Shown here: one piece after another, positions 6,434 through 11,523 of the stretch
Numbering within the stretch: position 1 is the stretch's first letter
How the letters are laid out: every line of letters begins with the position of its first letter
Assembly (NCBI GenBank): GCA_900754255.1
Contig: CAAECI010000130.1
Location: 1-11,523 of the forward strand
Source of the DNA: an uncultured Succinivibrio sp.
Lineage (GTDB): Bacteria; Pseudomonadota; Gammaproteobacteria; Enterobacterales; Succinivibrionaceae
Direction of reading: 5' to 3'
Length of the DNA: 11,523 nt
Notes under the pieces: model-generated
What the model was told of the DNA's origin: nothing
Databases searched by the model: none
The model's input: the letters and a program-made list of their open reading frames with translations, nothing else
Program-made: the position numbers and the translations under genes

Positions 6434-7198
6434 TTAACTGCGCTTAGCCTTTAGGATCTCGTTTACTCGTTTCAGATCCTCCTTGGTATCAACTCCGGTC
6501 TCGGGAGGGCGGGCGGTAACCCCCACGGCAATCTTAAAGCCGTAATGCATGAGGCGCAGCTGCTCGAGCGACTCGCATTTCTCTATCTCCGCCTGCTCAC
6601 GCTTGGTATAGTCAAGCACGGTGCCGGCCCTGTAGGCATAAATGCCTATATGGTGATAATGCTTGTATTTAAGCGCGCGTATTTCCGCGTTGGCAAAATT
6701 ATCCCGCTCATACGGAATGGGTGCTCTTGAGAAATAAAGCGCCGTGTTATTGCGGTCAAATACTACCTTTACGCAGTTGGGATCGAATACATCCTCGATA
6801 CGGGTTATTTCCGAGCATAGGGTTGCCATATCCGCCCCCGAGTCAATAAGCAGCCTGGCTACCTGATCGATGTGCTCGGGATTGATCAGGGGCTCATCTC
6901 CCTGCACGTTGACCACCACGGTGTCAGGATCGGCGTCAGTCAGCTCAAGCATCTGGGCAATACGATCGGTGCCGCATTTACAGTCCTTGGAGGTCATGCA
7001 GATCTCAGCCTTGCACCCCTTCAGCACCTCCTCTACGCGCTCATCATCCACGCAGGCAATCACCTTCTTGGCCTTGGATTTTAAAGCCTGCTCACATACC
7101 AAGCGGATCATGGGAGAGCCGTCAACATCAGCAAGAGGCTTGCCGGGAAGGCGCGTTGAAGCATAACGCGCCGGAATTGCTACCACGTAATCAGTCAT
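6434..7198 (-). CDS. kdsB: 3-deoxy-manno-octulosonate cytidylyltransferase (CMP-Kdo synthetase)
   Basis: KdsB activates Kdo with CTP to CMP-Kdo, the donor used by WaaA/KdtA to build the lipopolysaccharide inner core. The 254-residue length is close to E. coli KdsB (248). Motifs in order: IPARYASTRLPGKPL (8-22), NVQGDEP (97-103), ALYFSRAPIPYERD (153-166), HHIGIYAYR (182-190), ESLEQLR (209-215) and TGVDTKEDL (234-242), all canonical. A small oddity is KDCKCGTDR (71-79), with two cysteines where relatives have other residues before the conserved G-T-[DE]-R. The ATG at 7198 has AAGGT about five bases upstream. It lies downstream of lpxK on the same strand, the enterobacterial order without ycaR, but 260 bases away and so perhaps with its own promoter. 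Confidence 0.97.
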   Translation of the reverse strand: MTDYVVAIPARYASTRLPGKPLADVDGSPMIRLVCEQALKSKAKKVIACVDDERVEEVLKGCKAEICMTSKDCKCGTDRIAQMLELTDADPDTVVVNVQGDEPLINPEHIDQVARLLIDSGADMATLCSEITRIEDVFDPNCVKVVFDRNNTALYFSRAPIPYERDNFANAEIRALKYKHYHHIGIYAYRAGTVLDYTKREQAEIEKCESLEQLRLMHYGFKIAVGVTARPPETGVDTKEDLKRVNEILKAKRS

Positions 7199-7226
7199 AT
7201 TTACCTTATTCTTTGTGCTTAAACGA

Positions 7227-7245
7227 CATCTTAAGACCGAAGATG
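7227..7245 (-). other. Small hairpin in the kdsB leader
   Basis: CATCTT (7227-7232) and AAGATG (7240-7245) are perfect inverted repeats around a seven-base loop, about 28 bases before the kdsB start. No T run follows on either strand, so this is not a terminator. It may be a leader structure or an operator-like site, or chance. Confidence 0.3.
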
Positions 7246-7357
7246 CAACCTAAATTTTGTCAGTTCCGAGGAAAAACGCGAGCACACGCCTTGTAAGAGA
7301 GTATGAGCCAGCTAATAGGCCCTGTCCCTCTTTTTTTCGGTTTTTTATCCGTGTTAC

Positions 7358-7373
7358 CACAGAAGCTCCTGTG
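7358..7373. repeat. CACAG/CTGTG inverted repeat in the lpxK-kdsB gap
   Basis: CACAG (7358-7362) and CTGTG (7369-7373) flank a six-base AAGCTC spacer. It lies mid-gap between lpxK and kdsB, near two long T/A tracts (7331-7337 and 7341-7346). It could be a protein-binding dyad or an RNA hairpin. No function can be assigned. Confidence 0.3.
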
Positions 7374-7404
7374 AACTTTACTAACAAGTGAAGAAAAATG
7401 CAAA

Positions 7405-7440
7405 TGTATATTGTTATACAAATTACGAAAATTATACAAA
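7405..7440 (-). promoter_or_regulatory. AT-rich repeat cluster, candidate promoter for kdsB
   Basis: TTATACAAA occurs at 7414-7422 and again at 7432-7440, an 18-base period. TGTATA (7405-7410) forms an inverted repeat with TATACA (7415-7420). Read on the minus strand these give TATAAT (7436-7431) and TATAAC (7418-7413), with TTTGTA 16 bases before the latter. This fits a promoter or overlapping promoter and operator just downstream of lpxK that would let kdsB be transcribed separately. The rest of 7199-7458 has no small gene: no YcaR-like frame was found. Confidence 0.35.
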
Positions 7441-7458
7441 ATACTCTTTTAAAAAGCC

Positions 7459-8502
7459 CTACTCATGCGGACGCATACGCTCCTGCGCTCTTTGTAAGGC
7501 CTTGTGCATAAGCATGAGGAAGCTCTCCTCAAATTCTAAGCTTAATACAGCCTCAACCTCGAGCACATAAAGGTTCTCTATACCGCAATTACGGTATTTA
7601 ACTGCGTCCTTGGCCGTCATGATCACCGGATACTTACTGGCTGCTTTTTGCAATTGAGCAAAAGGGAGCTTCATATGATCGCCTGCCTGCAGACTATCCT
7701 TTATTACAAAGCGTGCTCCCTTGAAATCATTTTGCGTGAGGGTGGCGTAGAAGCGCGAAGGATTTCCTATACCGGCAAGTGCGCAGATCTCAGATCCGGG
7801 GATCAATTCTTCCTTTGTGTGATCATCAAGCGGACGGGGATAGGAGGGCTTTAAGCACATGGAGAATTCACCGTTTGCGCATACTCCGCCGTTTACTACC
7901 GTAAGATCGGTTGTTTTTAGACGATCGGCACTCTCCCGCAAAGGACCTGACGGCAGCAAGCGGCCGTTACCTATCCGTCGTACCCCGTCCAAGACCGCGA
8001 CCTCCGCATCGCGTTTTAGCGCATAGTGCTGCATACCGTCATCGCAAAGAATGATATCGCATCCCTGCCTTGCAAGAAAAAAAGCGCCGCGCTCACGCCT
8101 GGGATCAACAACCACGGGGATGTCCTCTGCAATACCGCTCTTTATAAGCAAAGGCTCGTCACCGCAAAGCGCAACGTCGCTATCCCTGCCAACAACCAAA
8201 GGATAGCTCGTGCTTTTACCCTTATATCCGCGCGAAAGCAGCCCCGGATGCCAGCCGTTCTTTCTTAAAAGCTGTAAAAGAGCAATGCATAAAGGGGTCT
8301 TCCCGCTACCGCCCACCGTGATCCCGCCTATGATCACAACGGGAACAGCCGGAGCCGACGAGTGAAGAAGTCCCCTCTTATAAAGAGAACGTCTCGATGC
8401 ACTTATAAGCGCAAATAAAACGGTAAATGGCATTAAGCCAAGACTGAGGGCTTTTTGGCAGAGGCCGTCAGGCTCATACCACATGCTTTCAACGAAGTTC
8501 AT
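7459..8502 (-). CDS. lpxK: Tetraacyldisaccharide 4'-kinase LpxK
   Basis: LpxK phosphorylates the 4' position of the tetraacyldisaccharide 1-phosphate at the inner membrane, giving lipid IVA. The protein has 347 residues against about 328 in E. coli. Features in order: a hydrophobic N-terminal segment (about 18-35) for membrane association, the Walker A loop VGGSGKT (63-69), LLSRGYKGK (88-96), GDEP (114-117), DDGMQHY (154-160), GVRRIGNG with LPSGPLRE (173-190), VVNGGV, ALAGIGNPSRF and MTAKDAVK. All match the family. The ATG at 8502 aligns with the E. coli start, but it has no good ribosome-binding site. The palindrome ATTTTTAAAAAT (8503-8514) occupies that place. An ATG six codons downstream is possible. 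Unlike in E. coli, msbA is not upstream; a divergent MFS gene is. Confidence 0.96.
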   Translation of the reverse strand: MNFVESMWYEPDGLCQKALSLGLMPFTVLFALISASRRSLYKRGLLHSSAPAVPVVIIGGITVGGSGKTPLCIALLQLLRKNGWHPGLLSRGYKGKSTSYPLVVGRDSDVALCGDEPLLIKSGIAEDIPVVVDPRRERGAFFLARQGCDIILCDDGMQHYALKRDAEVAVLDGVRRIGNGRLLPSGPLRESADRLKTTDLTVVNGGVCANGEFSMCLKPSYPRPLDDHTKEELIPGSEICALAGIGNPSRFYATLTQNDFKGARFVIKDSLQAGDHMKLPFAQLQKAASKYPVIMTAKDAVKYRNCGIENLYVLEVEAVLSLEFEESFLMLMHKALQRAQERMRPHE

Positions 8503-8518
8503 ATTTTTAAAAATTTAT

Positions 8519-8534
8519 CAAATGGTGACATTTG
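8519..8534. repeat. Inverted repeat CAAATG/CATTTG upstream of lpxK
   Basis: CAAATG (8519-8524) and CATTTG (8529-8534) are perfect arms around GTGA, about 17 bases before the lpxK start. GTGA (8525-8528) can instead pair with TCAC (8538-8541), giving a mutually exclusive fold. It lies in the 262-base divergent region between lpxK and the MFS gene. It could be a leader hairpin or an operator. Confidence 0.35.
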
Positions 8535-8727
8535 CGATCACTGTTGCAGGCGCGTAAACAGGCTGAGCTTTTAAATTGCTTTTGAGTATTTTACCTATCC
8601 ATTGCCGCACCATGCCCCGAGATAATGCTTTTTTTTACACATTCCGCATAAAAAACACTATCAATCACGTTTTTTTAAACAAGAGCGTATGATCTCGTCT
8701 GTTTACAAAAGAAAGATCTAGGCATAA

Positions 8728-8747
8728 AGCAAGTGCGGATGCTTGCT
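8728..8747 (+). repeat. Inverted repeat AGCAAG/CTTGCT upstream of the MFS gene
   Basis: AGCAAG (8728-8733) and CTTGCT (8742-8747) are perfect arms around an eight-base loop, ending 17 bases before the ATG at 8765. TTTACA (8702-8707) upstream could be a -35 box, but the -10 is unclear. The dyad would overlap the transcription start region or the ribosome-binding site, fitting an operator or a translation-limiting hairpin. No regulator gene is adjacent. Confidence 0.35.
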
Positions 8748-8764
8748 AAGACACAGTATTGAAT

Positions 8765-9982
8765 ATGCGCAATTGGAAAATAGCTCTCTTTGTTTTTTCT
8801 TTAGATTGGTTATTGATGTCGGGTAGCTATACCCTGATGTTTCCCTTCCTGCCCGTCTATCTGCAAAATGATTTAGGGTGCCCGCGCGAGGATCTCACCT
8901 TTTGGTCCTCGGCCTGCTTTTCAATTCAATTCGTCTTTTCGTGTCTGCTCTCTCCCTTTTGGGGACGCATTGCCGATCGCTACGGCCGTAAGCTTATGCT
9001 GCTAAGGGCGAGCTCCATGCTTGCCATCTCCTATTGCATTTGTATTTTTGTGCAAACGCCCTTGCAGCTCTTTTTTGCCCGATGCTTTATGGGCTTTGCC
9101 TGCGGGATCACGCCGGTACTCCTGGCTATGGCCTCCGAAACCGTTCCTAAGGAAAAAATCGGCCTGACCATGGGAATTTTGCAAAGCATGAATGTACTCG
9201 GAACCGTGATCGGTCCCTTAGCAGGAGGTCTCATCGCTCAATATCTCTCCGTGCGTCTTACCTTTGTGATCACCACGGGAGCGTTGTCACTTGTAACCAT
9301 ATTAAGTCTCCTTTTCATTCACGAGCCCTCACGCAAAGAAATATTAAAGCGCAAAGCAGTTACGCAGGGGCGCTCATTAAAGGAAATACTTGCCGACAGG
9401 GCCGTGCTTACCGTGCTTAGCATCTCCTCGGCCGCCTTTCTTTTCATAATGCTACAAACCTCGGTGCTTACGCCCTATGTAAACGATCTAGCAGGTGAAA
9501 GCAGTGCCGGCATCGTACTGTCGGGCCTGATCTTTTCACTGCAGGGTATATCCGGGGCCTTGGCCGCTCCCTTTTGGGGTATGCAGGGTCAACGCAGGGG
9601 ATTCTTTAAATGCCTCATAATCGCCATGCTGTCAGCTTCCTTATTGTATATGACACTGGGAATTCCGCATGCTCTCCTGCCCTTTGCCGTCATGCAGTTT
9701 GCAACCGGACTCTGCTTGGCTGGGATCTCACCTATGATCAATGCACTTTTGGTTCAAGTGACTCCCGCCCGCGATCGAGCTACCGCCTTCGGCTTACTGT
9801 ATTCCTTTCAGGAGGGAGGAGCGGGATCAGGCCCTCTGCTCGGCGGTTTTCTGGCCTCAACTCTGGGTATGAGCTTTATGTACGGGATCGGAGGAGCATT
9901 CTTTGCCTTTATAGCCCTGCTATTACTTTTGGCCTCTCCCGAAGGTGTCAAAAAGAATGCATCCCGCAAAATTGAAATCTAA
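8765..9982 (+). CDS. Major facilitator superfamily transporter, MdtG-like (DHA1 drug:H+ antiporter type)
   Basis: This is an inner-membrane protein of 405 residues with about twelve hydrophobic segments in two halves, the size and layout of a 12-TM MFS carrier. The opening resembles E. coli MdtG: a first helix ending in MFPFLPVY, then WSSACFSIQFVFSCLLSPFWG, then MFS motif A as GRIADRYGRKLMLLR (about 67-81). A motif-C-like GTVIGPLAGG lies in the fifth helix. In the second half a weaker APFWGMQGQRRG repeats the motif-A position, as usual for this superfamily. Drug or fosfomycin efflux is the role known for MdtG, but the substrate cannot be read from sequence and sugar or peptide efflux is possible. 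I chose the ATG at 8765; the frame opens at a TTG at 8759, and no strong ribosome-binding site supports either. It is divergent from lpxK, and the FlhC-like gene follows after 181 bases. Confidence 0.88.
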   Translation: MRNWKIALFVFSLDWLLMSGSYTLMFPFLPVYLQNDLGCPREDLTFWSSACFSIQFVFSCLLSPFWGRIADRYGRKLMLLRASSMLAISYCICIFVQTPLQLFFARCFMGFACGITPVLLAMASETVPKEKIGLTMGILQSMNVLGTVIGPLAGGLIAQYLSVRLTFVITTGALSLVTILSLLFIHEPSRKEILKRKAVTQGRSLKEILADRAVLTVLSISSAAFLFIMLQTSVLTPYVNDLAGESSAGIVLSGLIFSLQGISGALAAPFWGMQGQRRGFFKCLIIAMLSASLLYMTLGIPHALLPFAVMQFATGLCLAGISPMINALLVQVTPARDRATAFGLLYSFQEGGAGSGPLLGGFLASTLGMSFMYGIGGAFFAFIALLLLLASPEGVKKNASRKIEI

Positions 9983-10003
9983 TTTCATAAAATATTAAAT
10001 TAA

Positions 10004-10018
10004 ATAACAGATAGTTAT
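10004..10018. repeat. ATAAC/GTTAT dyad in the AT-rich gap after the MFS gene
   Basis: ATAAC (10004-10008) and GTTAT (10014-10018) surround AGATA. The gap 9983-10163 is markedly AT-rich and holds the likely promoter region of the next gene, but no convincing -35/-10 pair was found. No GC-rich terminator for the MFS gene is visible, so read-through into the next gene is possible. Confidence 0.25.
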
Positions 10019-10163
10019 CATCATTTGCGCCTTGCTTTCAAAAATTATGATAAATTTTCTTGCGTATTAAAAATTATTTTCTATATTTCATGAGCCGCCT
10101 TCCATACATGTGGCGACGCGCGTCCATCCGTAAGGTGTTCATGCAGAAATATGATAAAAAAAT

Positions 10164-11327
10164 ATGTCCTCCGCAAAATTCTTGGGATTGGGAGTCAAAA
10201 ATCCCTTTGAAAAATCATCACAATCATCCTCCACGATCAAAAATATATATCGTCATGCGGAAGAATATACGAGACCGCGCCGATCTTTCCAAAGCAGGTT
10301 CTGTGATTACAATGCCTATAATTACAGCAGCAACTGCATATGGGAATCTCAGCGCTTAAAGGAGGGCGGCAACAGCCTCAGGAGGACTTTCACGCTGCTT
10401 TCTGAATCGATCCCCCACAGTCTCAATCCATTTTTAGCCTTGGCCGCTCTTGCCGAGCCTCAGCTTTTTGAAAAGCATTCGACTATTGCCTCCCCCGCCG
10501 ACATTGTGAGAGCAGATATAGTCGATCCCAATGAAACCCCGCTTTCGCGCTTTTGCCGTTACACCAATACCACCGTCGTCAAAACCGTTGAAAAAATGCG
10601 ACGGTTGAATCGATCCCCCGATGATTTTTTTTCAACTCTCAACAATATGAAGGAGGGCGGGATCTATTTGGCTCTCGAGCATCTCATACACGACAAAAGA
10701 TTTATGCGCCGAGAAATGCTGAGCGTGATGGAGCAGATGGTTTGTAAAAAAAGACTCGGACTATATATGCTTTCAGCCGGAGCTAAAAAAAATAGGATCA
10801 GAAACGTAACCGGATTATCCCACAGCTGCATAGATCATCTTGTGCGGGATCAAGAGAAAGGCAAGCAGCTGATGCCCTGCTCGGAGCCGAGCGGCTTTAA
10901 GACCTGCATGAAGGATACGGTCAAATGCCGCTTTGCCATAACCATACTTTCCTTGTATTTCGTCTGCATGCGCGTCATGCTCAATCAAAAGGCCCGGTTT
11001 CATCCCCTGTCATTGCAGGGAATGCCTGCGGAAATTTCCTATACGCTCATCACCGGCTGTTATCTTTGTATGCGCGAGCTGTACTCCTTTATGAATTATG
11101 AGCAGTGGTCAGCCTCATATTATCTGGAGTTCTTTCCGAACTTCAATGATATATGCGATCTCCTCATAAGCATACTTGAGGAAAAAACAAGACTCGTAGC
11201 CTGCGTACATTGCAACACCCCTTATTTCCTCTTTGACAGCGTGCCCGACAACTCCCATAAAAAAGATCTTAATTTGGAGATGAGCTGCCCCTGCTGTGCG
11301 GCCAAAAGTGAGTATTACATAGACTGA
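10164..11327 (+). CDS. FlhC-like transcriptional regulator with FlhD-like N-terminal region
   Basis: The protein has 387 residues, about twice the length of FlhC (192). The C-terminal part (about 183-380) follows the FlhC plan: a helical start, a helix-turn-helix-like stretch around TGLSHSCIDHLVRD (216-229; compare the QLSRGRLIKLYKEL region of FlhC), a helical core rich in aromatic residues, then a likely zinc site CVHC (347-350) and CPCC (375-378), like the two cysteine pairs of FlhC. The N-terminal part has NETPLSRF (123-130) followed by TNTTVVKTVEKM (134-145), which aligns without gaps to the NEEMATTLAALTLPQMVKLAE region of FlhD with several identities. A fused FlhDC-type activator of flagellar or other genes is therefore possible but unproven. 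Residues 1-80 are polar and unrecognised. The ATG at 10164 has no clear ribosome-binding site, and no later in-frame ATG precedes the conserved region. It converges on the 5S rRNA gene. Confidence 0.55.
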   Translation: MSSAKFLGLGVKNPFEKSSQSSSTIKNIYRHAEEYTRPRRSFQSRFCDYNAYNYSSNCIWESQRLKEGGNSLRRTFTLLSESIPHSLNPFLALAALAEPQLFEKHSTIASPADIVRADIVDPNETPLSRFCRYTNTTVVKTVEKMRRLNRSPDDFFSTLNNMKEGGIYLALEHLIHDKRFMRREMLSVMEQMVCKKRLGLYMLSAGAKKNRIRNVTGLSHSCIDHLVRDQEKGKQLMPCSEPSGFKTCMKDTVKCRFAITILSLYFVCMRVMLNQKARFHPLSLQGMPAEISYTLITGCYLCMRELYSFMNYEQWSASYYLEFFPNFNDICDLLISILEEKTRLVACVHCNTPYFLFDSVPDNSHKKDLNLEMSCPCCAAKSEYYID

Positions 11328-11444
11328 TTGTCTCCCCTCTAAACAACAAAGTGCGGCGCCGGACAAGGAAAATAAATGAATGATCGGCGCATATGCCTGT
11401 ATAACATTAAGGTGCAAAGGGAAAAAAAGTAGGTGATTAGAAAT

Positions 11445-11473
11445 AAAAAAACCGCGAGTTAAAAACAAGCGGT
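11445..11473 (-). terminator. Intrinsic terminator of the rRNA operon
   Basis: On the minus strand ACCGC (11473-11469) pairs with GCGGT (11455-11451) around a 13-base loop, and the stem is followed at once by a run of Ts (11450-11445). It lies 14 bases beyond the 5S 3' end, the usual place for an rRNA operon terminator. The preceding stretch 11328-11440, after the FlhC-like gene, shows only a GC palindrome (CGGCGCCG near 11352-11359) and no clear plus-strand terminator. Confidence 0.75.
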
Positions 11474-11486
11474 CTTAAGGAAGGGG

Positions 11487-11523
11487 AGCCCGGCAGTGAT
11501 CTACTCTCGCACAAACGTACGTT
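11487..11523 (-). rRNA. rrf: 5S rRNA, 3' end (cut by window edge)
   Basis: The minus strand reads GTGCGAGAGTAGATCACTGCC then GGGCT, which aligns with the 3' end of E. coli 5S rRNA (ATGCGAGAGTAGGGAACTGCCAG). The conserved CGAGAGTAG and CTGCC-GGC segments are present. The palindrome AACGTACGTT at the edge would form the tip of the helix before that block. Only about 37 bases lie inside the window; the rest of the operon (5S, 23S, 16S) would be to the right. The exact 3' end is uncertain by a base or two. Confidence 0.88.

Noticed and set aside
7414..7440. Start of a CRISPR-like array
   Set aside because: Only two 9-base repeats 18 bases apart, far too short and few; better explained as promoter or operator sequence.
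7199..7458. A ycaR (Trm112-like) gene between lpxK and kdsB
   Set aside because: No minus-strand frame with the CPVC-type start or suitable length is present; the sequence is AT-rich and full of stops.
8524..8542. CRP-like site GGTGA...TCACT upstream of lpxK
   Set aside because: The half-sites are nine bases apart, whereas the CRP consensus TGTGA-N6-TCACA needs six.
10060..10359. Open frame of 99 codons on the plus strand overlapping the start of the FlhC-like gene in another frame
   Set aside because: It starts at a non-ATG codon, has no ribosome-binding site and a low-complexity product, and overlaps the better-supported 387-residue frame. A frameshift joining the two was considered but nothing in the sequence requires it.
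11348..11362. Terminator of the FlhC-like gene at the CGGCGCCG palindrome
   Set aside because: The palindrome has no usable loop and no T run follows on the plus strand.

Overview
The window looks like chromosomal DNA of a Gram-negative gammaproteobacterium. It carries thiamine genes in the enterobacterial order, lipid A and Kdo genes (lpxK, kdsB), an MdtG-like efflux protein, a FlhC-like protein and the end of a 5S rRNA gene of gammaproteobacterial type. The ThiDE fusion and the general character of the genes would fit the Aeromonadales/Succinivibrionaceae, but that placement is inference from memory of families, not a search result. No IS, CRISPR array, phage gene or tRNA was seen.

Layout. 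Positions 1-4503 (minus strand) are a thiamine operon, thiC - thiDE (fused) - thiF - thiS - thiG, with thiG cut by the left edge. A TPP riboswitch (4559-4639) precedes thiC. Next to it is a start-codon hairpin that can exchange partners with the 5' strand of the aptamer, so the riboswitch appears to control translation. Positions 4640-5029 are a divergent intergenic region holding several strong inverted repeats. At 5030-6391 (plus) lies an EAL phosphodiesterase with a degenerate GGDEF domain. It converges on kdsB (6434-7198, minus). lpxK (7459-8502, minus) lies 260 bases upstream of kdsB, without the ycaR that sits between them in E. coli and without msbA upstream. A divergent MFS transporter (8765-9982, plus) follows, then a 387-residue protein (10164-11327, plus). 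The C-terminal half of that protein resembles the flagellar master regulator FlhC, and its N-terminal half may resemble FlhD. The right edge holds the 3' end of a 5S rRNA gene on the minus strand with its terminator.

How the genes work together. ThiC makes HMP-P, ThiF loads sulfur chemistry onto ThiS, ThiG builds the thiazole, and ThiDE phosphorylates HMP-P and joins the two halves into thiamine phosphate. TPP would shut the operon down through the leader. LpxK and KdsB serve lipid A/Kdo assembly. The EAL protein and the FlhDC-like protein point to c-di-GMP and motility control, but they are not adjacent and no direct link is visible.

Most worth a second look are the putative FlhD-FlhC fusion regulator, the riboswitch expression platform, a ThiF that seems to lack the usual sulfur-transfer cysteine, and the structured leader before the EAL gene.
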